From GCA-002727615 sp964442655 (GTDB taxonomy: Bacteria; Pseudomonadota; Alphaproteobacteria; TMED109): DNA of 64,000 nt. This document shows, piece after piece, positions 35,818-45,805 of this stretch (the stretch's first letter is position 1; every line of letters begins with the position of its first letter). The notes beneath the pieces are model-generated. The model was not told where the DNA came from and searched no databases. It worked only from the letters and a program-made list of their open reading frames with translations. The stretch spans positions 1 to 64,000 of the forward strand of contig CAYTZM010000005.1 in assembly GCA_964442655.1 (NCBI GenBank), read 5' to 3'. Position numbers and translations under genes: made by a program.

Positions 35818-37425
35818 TTACATCCTAAATATACCATACTTTGAATCTTCTATAGGTCTGTTATGTGCAGCAGATATAGACAAACCTAACACCATTCTCG
35901 TATCTATAGGATCTATAATGCCGTCATCCCATATTCTAGAAGAAGCAAAATATGGACTTCCTTCTTTTTCATATTGATCATGCAATTTTTTCTTAAACTC
36001 TTTTTCATCTTTTTTAGACCACTTAACACCTTTTCTTTTATTTACATCTTTTCTTACTGTAGATAAAACACTTGCTGCTTGTTCTCCACCCATTACAGAT
36101 ATTCTAGAATTAGGCCAGGACCACATAAATCGAGGACTATAAGCTCTACCGCACATACCATAATTTCCTGCTCCGAAAGAACCGCCTATTATTACTGTAA
36201 ATTTAGGCACATTTACTGTTGCTACTGCCGTAACTAATTTAGCACCATCTTTTGCAATTCCAGCAGCTTCATATTTTTTTCCTACCATAAATCCAGCAAT
36301 ATTTTGTAAAAAAATTAAAGGAATTTTTCTTTGTCCACATAATTCTATAAAATGAGTACCTTTAAGAGAACTTTCAGAAAAGAGTATTCCATTATTAGCT
36401 ATTATCCCTACAGAAAATCCCATAATTCTTGCAAAACCAGTAACTAAGGTGGGCCCATATAATTTTTTAAATTCTGTAAACTTACTTCCATCTACTATTC
36501 TTGATATTATCTCTCTCACATCATAAGGTATTGATAATGAAGAAGGAACTACTCCATAAATACTTTTTAAATCATAATTAGGTTCTTCAGGATCAATAAA
36601 ATCAAAATCTGTATTTTTCTTTTTATTAAATGTAGAAACTATATTTCTAGCTATTTGTAGTGCATGTCTATCATCTTCTGCTAAATGATCCGTAACTCCA
36701 CTTTTCTTACTATGCACTTCTCCCCCTCCCAACTCCTCAGCTGTTACTTCTTCTCCAGTAGCAGCCTTTACCAAAGGAGGTCCTCCTAAAAATATTGTTC
36801 CCTGATTTTTTACAATAATAGATTCATCACACATAGCAGGGACATAGGCTCCCCCAGCTGTGCAAGAACCCATTACTACAGCAATTTGAGGAATACCCAT
36901 AGCAGACATATTAGATTGATTATGAAAAGTTCGACCAAATCCATCTTTATCTGCAAACATTTCGCTTTGCAATGGCAAATAAGCTCCCCCTGAATCTACC
37001 AAGTAAATACATGGCAAATGATTTTCCATAGCTATCTCTTGAGCTCTTAATTGCTTCTTAACAGTTATTGGATAGTAAGTTCCTCCTTTTACAGTAGCAT
37101 CGTTTACTATAATAACGCACTCTCTTCCAGAGACTCGTCCTATACCCGTTATTAATCCTGAACATGGTGCTTCATTATTATAAGAATCTAAAGCTGCGAT
37201 ATTTGATAATTCTAAAAAAGGAGAACCTGAATCTATCAAAAAACTTACTCTCTCTCTTGGAAGTAACTTGCCTCTACTTTTATGACGTTTTATAGCTACC
37301 TCTCCACCACCAGATTGAGAAAACAATATCTTTTTCTTTAAATCACTGACTAATAATTTCATATTTTTAGAGTTTTTAATAAACTCTTTAGAATTAGAAT
37401 CAATATTACTTTTTAATATATCCAT
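35818..37425 (-). CDS. mccB: Methylcrotonyl-CoA carboxylase, carboxyltransferase beta subunit
   Basis: Carboxyltransferase subunit, 535 aa, as expected for MccB and longer than PccB. Landmarks are KRHKSRGKLLPRERVSFLID, LVDSGGAYLPLQSEMF, GSCTAGGAYVPAMCDE and GGSFGAGNYGMCGRAY with WSWPNSRISVMGGEQAA, a phrase specific to the methylcrotonyl branch. It starts the carboxylase-hydratase block and is 3 bases from the hydratase. Confidence 0.96.
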   Translation of the reverse strand: MDILKSNIDSNSKEFIKNSKNMKLLVSDLKKKILFSQSGGGEVAIKRHKSRGKLLPRERVSFLIDSGSPFLELSNIAALDSYNNEAPCSGLITGIGRVSGRECVIIVNDATVKGGTYYPITVKKQLRAQEIAMENHLPCIYLVDSGGAYLPLQSEMFADKDGFGRTFHNQSNMSAMGIPQIAVVMGSCTAGGAYVPAMCDESIIVKNQGTIFLGGPPLVKAATGEEVTAEELGGGEVHSKKSGVTDHLAEDDRHALQIARNIVSTFNKKKNTDFDFIDPEEPNYDLKSIYGVVPSSLSIPYDVREIISRIVDGSKFTEFKKLYGPTLVTGFARIMGFSVGIIANNGILFSESSLKGTHFIELCGQRKIPLIFLQNIAGFMVGKKYEAAGIAKDGAKLVTAVATVNVPKFTVIIGGSFGAGNYGMCGRAYSPRFMWSWPNSRISVMGGEQAASVLSTVRKDVNKRKGVKWSKKDEKEFKKKLHDQYEKEGSPYFASSRIWDDGIIDPIDTRMVLGLSISAAHNRPIEDSKYGIFRM

Positions 37426-37455
37426 TTCACACTCATCTTTCTAAATTTATATATT

Positions 37456-38640
37456 TTAACATTTTTCAATTGCTACGGCCGTAGCTTCTCCTCCACCTAT
37501 ACATAATGTTGCTATTCCCTTATTAATATTATATTTATGCATAGCAGAGACTAAAGTTGCTATTATTCTCGCCCCAGAAGTACCGACTGGATGACCTAAA
37601 GCACATGCCCCACCATGAATATTAACAATCTCTGAAGAAATATTTAAATCCTTCATAGCAGCCATAGGAACTACAGCAAAAGCTTCATTAATTTCAAACA
37701 GTCCTACATCCTTAATATCCCAATTAGCTTTATTTAATACTTTTTGGATTGCTCCTATTGGTGCCGTAGTAAACCATGCTGGGTCTTGACTATGAGTGGC
37801 ATGAGCAACTACTTTAGCTAAAGGATTAGAATTTTTAATTGCAGCTTCTTCTTTATTCATCATAACTAAAGCTGCTGCACCATCAGAAATAGATGAAGAA
37901 TTTGCAGCAGTAACCGTTCCATTTTTATCAAAAGCTGGTTTAAGATTAGGAATTTTATCTAAATTAGCTGTAAAAGGTTGTTCATCCTTAGTTATTTTGC
38001 TTTTTCCTCTACTATTATTAATTTCAACAGGAACTATTTCATCTTTAAAAGAACCATCTTCGTTAGCTTTCTTTGCCCTTTTTAACGACCTAATTGCAAA
38101 TTCATCTTGTTCTCTTCTTGTAAATTGATAAGCTTGAGCCGCCGCTTCAGCGTATGAGCCCATCAGTCTCCCTGGTTCATAAGCATCTTCAAGACCATCT
38201 AAAAACATATGATCTTTAACATCCCCATGACCCATTCTTAAACCTGTTCTAACTTTTGGTAAAACGTACGGAGTATTAGACATGCTTTCTATACCTCCAG
38301 CTATTGATACTTTACTTGATCCCACTATTAATTGATCATTCGCTATCATAGCTGCTCTCATCCCAGACCCACACATTTTATTAATAGTAGTTGCTCCAGC
38401 AGAATTAGGAATACCTGCTCCTATAGCAGACTGTCTAGCAGGAGCCTGTCCTAAACCTGCAGGCAAAACGCAACCCATGATTACATCATCAACATTTTTT
38501 CCTTTTATGTCTGCTTTACATAAAGCACCTTTTATAGCAACACTTCCTAAACTAGTTGCACTTTCCATTGATAAACATCCTTGAAAACTTCCCATCGGAG
38601 TTCTTGCAAATCCCGTAATTACTATTTCTTTTTCTTCCAT
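37456..38640 (-). CDS. atoB: Acetyl-CoA acetyltransferase (thiolase)
   Basis: Degradative-type thiolase of 394 aa. The nucleophile Cys is in NKMCGSGMRAAM (about residue 90), the active-site His in GGACALGHPVGTSGARI, the second Cys in TLCIGGGEATA. With HMG-CoA lyase giving acetoacetate, it could split acetoacetyl-CoA; a CoA-transferase would be needed and is not in the window. It is on the same strand between a small secreted protein and mccB. Confidence 0.93.
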   Translation of the reverse strand: MEEKEIVITGFARTPMGSFQGCLSMESATSLGSVAIKGALCKADIKGKNVDDVIMGCVLPAGLGQAPARQSAIGAGIPNSAGATTINKMCGSGMRAAMIANDQLIVGSSKVSIAGGIESMSNTPYVLPKVRTGLRMGHGDVKDHMFLDGLEDAYEPGRLMGSYAEAAAQAYQFTRREQDEFAIRSLKRAKKANEDGSFKDEIVPVEINNSRGKSKITKDEQPFTANLDKIPNLKPAFDKNGTVTAANSSSISDGAAALVMMNKEEAAIKNSNPLAKVVAHATHSQDPAWFTTAPIGAIQKVLNKANWDIKDVGLFEINEAFAVVPMAAMKDLNISSEIVNIHGGACALGHPVGTSGARIIATLVSAMHKYNINKGIATLCIGGGEATAVAIEKC

Positions 38641-38659
38641 AAAGATAACTCCTATATTT

Positions 38660-38926
38660 TTACCTGCATTGATTAATACACATTATCATTTGAGATTGAC
38701 AGATTTGTTCTGCATCTGAGTTATTTTTTTCTCTTTTTACACAGACATCTCTTCTTCGTAAACAAACTTTAGCACACATTTTCATTTCTGTGGCTTTCTC
38801 TTCTGGGTCATAGGGAAATTCTAGAACCTCTTCTTCAGCAAAAGAATTTATATTTAAAAATAACAAAAAACTTAAAATAAAAAATATAAAATAAATCAAA
38901 GTATAATTCTTTTTAAATAGACTCAT
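38660..38926 (-). CDS. Tiny secreted protein with mirror-symmetric six-cysteine pattern
   Basis: Not recognised. From the ATG at 38926 the product is 88 aa: a leader or anchor to about SFA-EE (residue 30-31), then a short acidic stretch and two predicted helices. Cys lie at 51, 55, 62, 76, 83 and 87, spacings 4-7-14-7-4, a palindrome. Spacings of 4 and 7 put all three Cys of each helix on one face, suggesting an antiparallel helical hairpin held by up to three disulfides. The longer reading begins with TTG at 38944; the ATG has AAGGGA eight bases upstream. It overlaps the end of ivd by 14 bases. Confidence 0.72.
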   Translation of the reverse strand: MSLFKKNYTLIYFIFFILSFLLFLNINSFAEEEVLEFPYDPEEKATEMKMCAKVCLRRRDVCVKREKNNSDAEQICQSQMIMCINQCR

Positions 38927-40085
38927 TAAATATTTCCCTTCCAATTAGCAGTCTTCTTATTTCGCTAGTCCCTGCGCCTATTTCATATAATTTGGCATCA
39001 CGTAATAATCTTGCTACTGGATAATCATTAGTATAACCATTACCACCTAAAATTTGGATTGCTTGAAGAGTTATTTCGGTACACTTTTCAGCTGCATATA
39101 AAATAGCTCCGGCTGAATCTTTTCTAGTAGTTTCATTTCTATCACAAGATTGTGCTACATTATAAACATAAGATTTACAGGCATTCATACTTGTATATAT
39201 ATCAGCTAATTTTCCCTGTATTAATTGAAAACTTCCTATAGGCTGGCCAAACTGTTTACGTTCATGTACATAAGGAACAATTATATCCCAACAGTTCTGC
39301 ATAACTCCTAGTGGCCCTCCAGATAAAATCACTCTTTCATAATCTAATCCACTCATTAATACTTTAGCCCCTTTATTTATTTCTCCTAAAACATTCTCTT
39401 CTGGAACTTCACATTCATTAAATATTAACTCACAAGTATTAGATCCGCGCATACCTAATTTGTCTATTTTCGCTCCAGTTGAAAAACCTTTAAGACCTTT
39501 CTCAATAATAAATGCTGTAATACCTTTAGAGCCTGCATCTTTATCAGTTTTTGCATAAACCACTAAATAATCTGCATCAGGACCATTAGTAATCCACATC
39601 TTTGATCCATTTAAAACATAAAAATCATTCTTTTTAGTAGCAAGAGTTTTCATTCCTACAACATCAGAACCAGCCTCAGATTCACTCATGGCTAAAGCGC
39701 CTACTTTGTCTCCAGAAATCAAACCAGGTAAGTATTTTTCTCGTTGTTGATCATTTCCATTAAGTCTAATTTGATTTATACATAAATTTGAATGAGCACC
39801 ATAAGACATACCAACTGCAGCTGATGCTCTACTAACTTCCTCCACACAAACAGTATGCTCCAAATATCCTAAACCACTTCCACCCCATTTTTCCTCAACT
39901 GTAATACCTAGTATTCCTAAATCACCCATTTTTTTCCATAAATCAGCAGGAAAATCATCATTTTTATCTATTTCTGCAGCACGTGGCGCTATTTCATTTT
40001 GTGAAAAACTAGCAACACTTTCTCTAATCATTTCGGTCGTCTCTCCGAGATTAAAATTAAAATCTTCTGGTCTATTCGTAATCAT
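38913..40085 (-). CDS. ivd: Isovaleryl-CoA dehydrogenase
   Basis: FAD acyl-CoA dehydrogenase of 390 aa, first committed step after leucine deamination and oxidative decarboxylation. ALAMSESEAGSDVVGM and FYVLNGSKMWITNG frame the substrate and flavin sites; LSGGPLGVMQNCWD holds the active-site region after LDYERV, where isovaleryl-CoA dehydrogenases have the catalytic Glu. The C-terminus has QILGGNGYTNDYPVARLLRD and IGAGTSEIRRLLIGRE. Heads the leucine cluster after mgtE; its end overlaps the small Cys-rich gene. Confidence 0.93.
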   Translation of the reverse strand: MITNRPEDFNFNLGETTEMIRESVASFSQNEIAPRAAEIDKNDDFPADLWKKMGDLGILGITVEEKWGGSGLGYLEHTVCVEEVSRASAAVGMSYGAHSNLCINQIRLNGNDQQREKYLPGLISGDKVGALAMSESEAGSDVVGMKTLATKKNDFYVLNGSKMWITNGPDADYLVVYAKTDKDAGSKGITAFIIEKGLKGFSTGAKIDKLGMRGSNTCELIFNECEVPEENVLGEINKGAKVLMSGLDYERVILSGGPLGVMQNCWDIIVPYVHERKQFGQPIGSFQLIQGKLADIYTSMNACKSYVYNVAQSCDRNETTRKDSAGAILYAAEKCTEITLQAIQILGGNGYTNDYPVARLLRDAKLYEIGAGTSEIRRLLIGREIFNESI

Positions 40086-40104
40086 ATAATCCTCCTTATA
40101 TGTA

Positions 40105-41502
40105 TCAATTAACAGTAAGTAATATTTGGGCTAAACCTAAAAACACAAAGAAACCTACTACATCTGTCACAGTAGTCAATAAGATAGACGCTCCTAAAGC
40201 AGGATCTACTTTCCAGCGTTGAAGTAATAATGGAATTGCTGCTCCAAAAAATCCCGCTACAAATAGATTAAACATCATAGCTAAAGCTATTACAAAACCC
40301 AAATCTTTCTCACCAAACCATAATGCTGCTACCAAACCGACTATAACTGCAAATACAAGCCCATTAATTAATCCTACTAAAATTTCTTTACCGAATACTC
40401 TTAATGAATTTGAAGAATTTAATTCTCTAGTAGCTATTGCCCGTACTGCTACAGTCAATGTTTGTGTACCAGCATTTCCTCCCATAGAAGCAACTATTGG
40501 CATTAGCACTGCTAATGCAACAATTTGCTTTATAGTGCCTTCAAAAAAACTAATTGCTATAGATGCTAATATAGCTGTTAACAAATTTACAAATAACCAC
40601 GAAAACCTACTTCTTGCTGTTTGCCATGCAGCCATATATAAATCTGTATCACCTGAAACACCCGCCAATTTTAACATATCTTCTTCCGCTTCTTCTTGAA
40701 TTACTTCTACTACATCATCAACTGTTATCATTCCAATAAGTCTTTTTTTAGCATTTACAACAGGAACTGATGTTAAATCATATTTTTCAAACAAAAATGC
40801 AATATCTTCTTGATCAGTATTAACGTCAACTACGACAGGATCATCTATCATTATAGCAGTTAAAATTATTTCTCTTTTACTTCTCATTATTCTATGTAAA
40901 GGCACAGTTCCTACCGGAATATGACGTGGATCTACAATAAAAATTGAATAAAATATATCTGGAACTTTTACTGACCCTCTTAAATAATCAATTACTTGAC
41001 CAACATTCCAATATTTAGGAACAGCAACATAATCTCGTTGCATTAAACGCCCAGCAGACATTTCCGGAAAGTCTAATGCTTGCCTTATCAATTTTCTCTC
41101 ATCAACAGGTATTTGTTTAAGTAAATTTTCTCTCCTATTAATATCTATATTTTCAATTACATATGCTGCATCATCAGTATCTAATTCACCCAATAAATCC
41201 CCTAAAATACCGGGCTTATAATTATCTAATATTTCAGACAAAACTTGCTCATCTAAAGAAGCAAAAACTTCAGCAGGCAATAAATTTTCTAAACATATTG
41301 ATAATAATTTTCTATCTTCTTCTGATAAAATTTCAAAAATATCTGCAATATCGGCATGATGTAAAGACAAAACATTCTCTTTAAGGAATGTAATATTTTT
41401 ATTACGAATATTTTCTCGTATTTCTTCTAACTGCTTTTTTGATATCCCAAAACCTAATGCATTTTTATTTTTATTAGCTAACAACTGAGAATTATTGTTC
41501 AT
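40105..41502 (-). CDS. mgtE: Magnesium transporter MgtE
   Basis: Mg2+ channel of 465 aa. The N-terminal superhelical domain (HHADIADIFEILSEEDR) is followed by two CBS domains (about residues 140-265, ending VDDVVEVIQEEAEED) and five membrane helices with the pore segment IVASMGGNAGTQTLTVAVRA. Intracellular Mg2+ bound between the cytosolic domains gates the channel. The stop is 20 bases before ivd, so it may share the leucine operon's promoter by position only. Confidence 0.94.
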   Translation of the reverse strand: MNNNSQLLANKNKNALGFGISKKQLEEIRENIRNKNITFLKENVLSLHHADIADIFEILSEEDRKLLSICLENLLPAEVFASLDEQVLSEILDNYKPGILGDLLGELDTDDAAYVIENIDINRRENLLKQIPVDERKLIRQALDFPEMSAGRLMQRDYVAVPKYWNVGQVIDYLRGSVKVPDIFYSIFIVDPRHIPVGTVPLHRIMRSKREIILTAIMIDDPVVVDVNTDQEDIAFLFEKYDLTSVPVVNAKKRLIGMITVDDVVEVIQEEAEEDMLKLAGVSGDTDLYMAAWQTARSRFSWLFVNLLTAILASIAISFFEGTIKQIVALAVLMPIVASMGGNAGTQTLTVAVRAIATRELNSSNSLRVFGKEILVGLINGLVFAVIVGLVAALWFGEKDLGFVIALAMMFNLFVAGFFGAAIPLLLQRWKVDPALGASILLTTVTDVVGFFVFLGLAQILLTVN

Positions 41503-41582
41503 TTTACTAAAATTCCTATAAGTTTTAGTGAAATATTAAATTTATTGTAGCTTTATAAGTAAAATTATTCTAGGCATTAATT

Positions 41583-42236
41583 ATGAAAAACATTTCTTTA
41601 AAACCTATTAAGAAAATAAAAATAACATGGAAAGTAAGTTCAGGATTAACAGACTATAATACTGCTATCAATATGATGAATAAATATATTAAAGATATTA
41701 AAGTCAGTAAATTATCAGATATAATATGGCTATTAGAACATAATCCTGTTTATACTTGTGGAACCAGTGCTAAAAAAAGCCATCTTATTAATATTAAAAA
41801 TACACCAGTTATAAATTGTAATAGAGGTGGGCAAGTAACTTATCATGGGCCTGGACAAAGAATTATATATGTAATGTTAAATTTAAATAATAGAGAAAAA
41901 GATGTAAGAAAATATGTTAGAACTTTAGAAGAATGGATGATTATATCATTGAAAAAATTTGGTGTAGATAGCTTTATATCAAAAGATAGAATAGGCTTAT
42001 GGGTTAATGGACCTAAAGGCGAATCCAAAATTGGAGCTTTGGGTGTTAGAATTAGTAAATGGATAACTTCTCATGGAATATCTATAAATATCAACCCAAA
42101 TCTTGATTATTATAATGGAATTATTCCTTGTGGTTTAAAAAACTATCCAGTTACTTCTCTAAAAGAGCTAGGTTATAATATAACTATGGATGAATTTGAT
42201 GAAGTTATCAAAAAAACTGCAATAAAAATACTATAA
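41583..42236 (+). CDS. lipB: Lipoyl(octanoyl) transferase LipB
   Basis: Moves octanoyl from acyl carrier protein to lipoyl domains, the first step of lipoate synthesis. The 217-residue sequence has LEHNPVYTCGTSAK, RGGQVTYHGPGQRIIYVML, the Lys in SKIGALGVRISKWITSHG and the active-site Cys in GIIPCGLKNYPVTSL. Lipoyl groups are needed by the branched-chain oxo-acid dehydrogenase that feeds the nearby leucine pathway, though this is only a loose link. Alone on the plus strand between two minus-strand blocks. Confidence 0.95.
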   Translation: MKNISLKPIKKIKITWKVSSGLTDYNTAINMMNKYIKDIKVSKLSDIIWLLEHNPVYTCGTSAKKSHLINIKNTPVINCNRGGQVTYHGPGQRIIYVMLNLNNREKDVRKYVRTLEEWMIISLKKFGVDSFISKDRIGLWVNGPKGESKIGALGVRISKWITSHGISININPNLDYYNGIIPCGLKNYPVTSLKELGYNITMDEFDEVIKKTAIKIL

Positions 42237-42241
42237 AACTA

Positions 42242-44230
42242 TCATCCAAACTTAATAAGCTCTTGATCTACAGCTACTGTATCTTCTTTATTAACATTTA
42301 CTTTAAATATTTTTATATTTTTTTCTGCTTTCAACACATTTTCCATCTTCATAGCATCTAAAATAATTAAATCATCCCCTTGAGAAACTTCATCTCCTTC
42401 AGAAACACAAACTTTTACTACTCTTCCTGGCATTGGTGAAATTAAAGATTTTGAAGAATTTTCTTTATTTTTTAGTAACGTCAATCTCTCTAATTCTAAT
42501 GTATTTTTATTAGTAACTTTTACAAAAATATCAAAACCAGCATGAATTACTTGATAAGCACCTATAATCCTTGAAACCTGCATAACACTAATAACATTAT
42601 CTATATTAACTTTTAAAATAGGAGAACCATACTGCCAATTTAATAAAACTTCATGCATTTGCTTACCAGACTTAATTTTTAGAACATGCTCATCAGTTTC
42701 AACTCTAGAAAGTATTTCAAATTCAAACTCATAATCATTTTTCAATAAACTTACAACCAATTCACCTTTATTCTTTTTATAATCAGTTTTGTTATTTCTT
42801 CTTATCTCTAAAACCTCAAGTGATAATACTGTGAGCGCAATCATAAATTCTTTATTAACCGATTTAATATATCCATTATATCCATTGGGGTATTCTTCTT
42901 CTATAAACGATGTAGTTATATTCCCTGAAGTAAATTTTTTATTATTGATAACACTATTAACAAAACTAATATTCGTAAATAAACCTTTTATTACAAATCC
43001 ATCAAGTGCATTACTTAACTTATTGCATGCATCCTGCCTATCTTTTCCGTATGATATCAATTTGGCAATCATAGGATCATAATACATGGAAATTTCTCCA
43101 CCTTCTTCTACTCCTGAATCTAACCTAATATTATTTTTACCTAAATCAGGTGGTATAAATTTCCTTACTCTTCCTATAGAAGGAGCAAAATTACGTAAGG
43201 GATTTTCTGCATATACTCTTGCTTCAATAGACCAACCAACCAAATTCATATTTCTTTGATCTAATCCAAGAGGTTTATGATCGGCAATATTTATCATTTT
43301 TTCAACAATATCTATACCTGTAACTAATTCTGTAACTGGATGTTCTACTTGAAGTCTTGTATTCATCTCTAAAAAATAAAATGATTTATCTCGAGAAGCA
43401 ACAAACTCAACAGTACCTGCACTTGTATAATTAACCGCCTTTGCAAGACTAACAGCTTGTTCTCCCATTTTTTTTCTCATCTCATTATCTACCAATGAAC
43501 TAGGACATTCTTCTATTACTTTCTGATGTCTTCTTTGGATAGAACATTCTCTTTCACCCAGATAAATTATATTGCCAAAATCATCGGCAAGTATTTGCAT
43601 TTCTATATGCCTAGGGCTTTCTATAAATTTTTCAATAAAAACTCTATCGTCTCCAAAAGAATTTTTAGCTTCATTCTTAGCACTTTGAAAACCAGATTTT
43701 AATTCATCTATATTATGAGCTACCCTCATTCCCTTACCACCGCCACCAGCAGTAGCTTTTATCATAACTGGAAAACTAATTTTTTTTACAGCTTTTAAAG
43801 CATCTTTGATGTTTTTTATTGCTCCTTTAGTACCTGGAATTATATTAACTCCAGCTTTTTTTGCTATATGTTTAGAAGTTATTTTATCTCCCATAGATTT
43901 TATAGCGTCCACGGATGGTCCAATAAATTTAATTTTTGCCTTACTTAAAGCTAAACAAAACTCTGGATTTTCTGATAAAAAACCGTACCCAGGATGCACG
44001 GCATCAACTTTTGCAGTTTTTGCTATTTCTATAATCTTACTAATATTCAAATAACTTTTAACACTTTCTGAAGGCCCCACATTAAAAGATTGATCCATAT
44101 ATTTTATATGAAGAGAATTCTTATCCGCATCTGAATAAATTCCTACTGTTTTTATACCCATATTTTTACATGTTTTCGCAATCCTACATGCAATTTCGCC
44201 TCTATTTGCTATTAGTATCTTTTTAAACAT
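42242..44230 (-). CDS. pccA: Propionyl-CoA carboxylase, biotin-carrying alpha subunit
   Basis: Biotin carboxylase plus carrier subunit, 662 aa. The N-terminus FKKILIANRGEIACRIAKT, ATAGGGGKGMRVAH and EMNTRLQVEHPVTELVTG are the carboxylase motifs; a BT-like region (about residues 500-590) joins the C-terminal biotinyl domain with the target Lys in LDAMKMENV. The MKMEN variant and pairing with a 508-residue PccB-type gene point to propionyl-CoA over methylcrotonyl-CoA. Downstream of pccB by 22 bases. Confidence 0.93.
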   Translation of the reverse strand: MFKKILIANRGEIACRIAKTCKNMGIKTVGIYSDADKNSLHIKYMDQSFNVGPSESVKSYLNISKIIEIAKTAKVDAVHPGYGFLSENPEFCLALSKAKIKFIGPSVDAIKSMGDKITSKHIAKKAGVNIIPGTKGAIKNIKDALKAVKKISFPVMIKATAGGGGKGMRVAHNIDELKSGFQSAKNEAKNSFGDDRVFIEKFIESPRHIEMQILADDFGNIIYLGERECSIQRRHQKVIEECPSSLVDNEMRKKMGEQAVSLAKAVNYTSAGTVEFVASRDKSFYFLEMNTRLQVEHPVTELVTGIDIVEKMINIADHKPLGLDQRNMNLVGWSIEARVYAENPLRNFAPSIGRVRKFIPPDLGKNNIRLDSGVEEGGEISMYYDPMIAKLISYGKDRQDACNKLSNALDGFVIKGLFTNISFVNSVINNKKFTSGNITTSFIEEEYPNGYNGYIKSVNKEFMIALTVLSLEVLEIRRNNKTDYKKNKGELVVSLLKNDYEFEFEILSRVETDEHVLKIKSGKQMHEVLLNWQYGSPILKVNIDNVISVMQVSRIIGAYQVIHAGFDIFVKVTNKNTLELERLTLLKNKENSSKSLISPMPGRVVKVCVSEGDEVSQGDDLIILDAMKMENVLKAEKNIKIFKVNVNKEDTVAVDQELIKFG

Positions 44231-44252
44231 GAATTATCTCTTTATGTATTAC

Positions 44253-45779
44253 TCATAATGGAATATTTCCATGTTTTTTCTTAGGATTTGATAACTGTTT
44301 TGATTTTAATAATTCTAAAGCTAATGCAATCCTATACCTTGAATTATGTGGAGCAATAATATCATCTATATAGCCTCTTGAAGCTGCTATAAAAGGATTA
44401 GAAAATTTTTCTTGATATTGTTTTGTTTGTTTTTCAATTTCTTTTTTATTTGAACCTCTAAAAATTATTTCTACTGCACCTTTTGAACCCATTACGGCAA
44501 TTTCTGCTGTAGGCCATGCTAAGTTAATATCACCTCTCAAATGTTTAGAAGCCATAACATCATAAGCACCTCCATAAGCCTTACGAGTAATTAAAGTAAT
44601 TTTAGGTACAGTAGCTTCCGCAAAAGCATATAAAAGTTTTGCCCCATGTTTAATAATTGCTCCATATTCTTGAGATATTCCTGGGAGAAATCCAGGAACG
44701 TCAACCAATGTTACTAACGGAATATTAAAACTATCACAAAAACGAACAAACCTAGCCCCTTTCCTTGAAGAATCTATATCTAAACATCCAGCTAACACCA
44801 TAGGCTGATTAGCAACTATTCCTATAGTTCTTCCATCAACCCTACCAAATCCTATAATTAAATTCTGCGCAAAATTAGGTTGTATTTCAAAAAAATCTTC
44901 TTCATCAATTATTGTCAGTATTAATTCTTTTATATCATAAGGCTTGTTAGCGTTATTTGGAATTAAAGCATCCAAATTAAATCCTTTTCTAGAAATAGGA
45001 TCATTCGTATATTTTTTCGGAATTTTCCCGACATTAGATAAAGGCAAAAAGTCAATTAACCTTCTAGTCTGCTCTAGCAACATAATATCATCAGGAAAAG
45101 ATAAATCAGCTACCCCTGACTTCTTTGTATGAGTATTGGCACCTCCCAATTCCTCAGCGCTAACAGTTTCATGAGTAACTGTTTTGACAACATCTGGTCC
45201 CGTTACAAACATATATGAAGAATCTTCTACCATAAATATAAAGTCCGTTATGGCTGGAGAATAAACTGCACCTCCAGCACATGGTCCCATAACTAGTGAA
45301 ATCTGAGGAATAAAACCTGATGCCAAAACATTTCTCTGAAAAACTTCAGCATAACCTCCTAATGAAGCTACACCTTCTTGTATACGAGCCCCTCCAGAAT
45401 CGTTTAAACCAATAACTGGACATCCAATTTTCATAGCTTGATCTAATATTTTACAAATTTTTTCTGCATGTGCTTCACTTAAAGACCCTCCATAAACAGT
45501 AAAATCTTGACTATAAATCATAACAGAACGACCATTTATCTTACAAGTTCCAGTTACAACTCCATCGCCTGGAATTTTATTCTTTTTCATACCAAAATCA
45601 TTAGATCTATGTTCAACAAACATATCATATTCAATAAATGAATCTTTATCTGCAAATACTTCTATTCTCTCTCTAGCACTTAACTTTCCTTTATCATGCT
45701 GTGCTTTCAGTCTTTTCTTGCCTCCTGATTGCTTTGCCTTATTTTTTCTGTTTTTGAGTTCTTCTAATATATTTTTCAA
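44253..45779 (-). CDS. pccB: Propionyl-CoA carboxylase, carboxyltransferase beta subunit
   Basis: Carboxyltransferase of 508 aa. QHDKGKLSARERIEVF, LNDSGGARIQEGVASLGGYA, GPCAGGAVYSPAITDF and VTHETVSAEELGGA are the PccB landmarks; RKAYGGAYDVM and AWPTAEIAVMGSKGAVEI close the site. With PccA it makes methylmalonyl-CoA from propionyl-CoA produced by isoleucine, valine and odd-chain fat breakdown. The start is TTG nine bases after AGGG; no in-frame ATG lies near. Methylmalonyl-CoA mutase is not in the window. Confidence 0.95.
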   Translation of the reverse strand: MKNILEELKNRKNKAKQSGGKKRLKAQHDKGKLSARERIEVFADKDSFIEYDMFVEHRSNDFGMKKNKIPGDGVVTGTCKINGRSVMIYSQDFTVYGGSLSEAHAEKICKILDQAMKIGCPVIGLNDSGGARIQEGVASLGGYAEVFQRNVLASGFIPQISLVMGPCAGGAVYSPAITDFIFMVEDSSYMFVTGPDVVKTVTHETVSAEELGGANTHTKKSGVADLSFPDDIMLLEQTRRLIDFLPLSNVGKIPKKYTNDPISRKGFNLDALIPNNANKPYDIKELILTIIDEEDFFEIQPNFAQNLIIGFGRVDGRTIGIVANQPMVLAGCLDIDSSRKGARFVRFCDSFNIPLVTLVDVPGFLPGISQEYGAIIKHGAKLLYAFAEATVPKITLITRKAYGGAYDVMASKHLRGDINLAWPTAEIAVMGSKGAVEIIFRGSNKKEIEKQTKQYQEKFSNPFIAASRGYIDDIIAPHNSRYRIALALELLKSKQLSNPKKKHGNIPL

Positions 45780-45805
45780 TTAAATTTTCCCTCGAATAAA
45801 TATTT

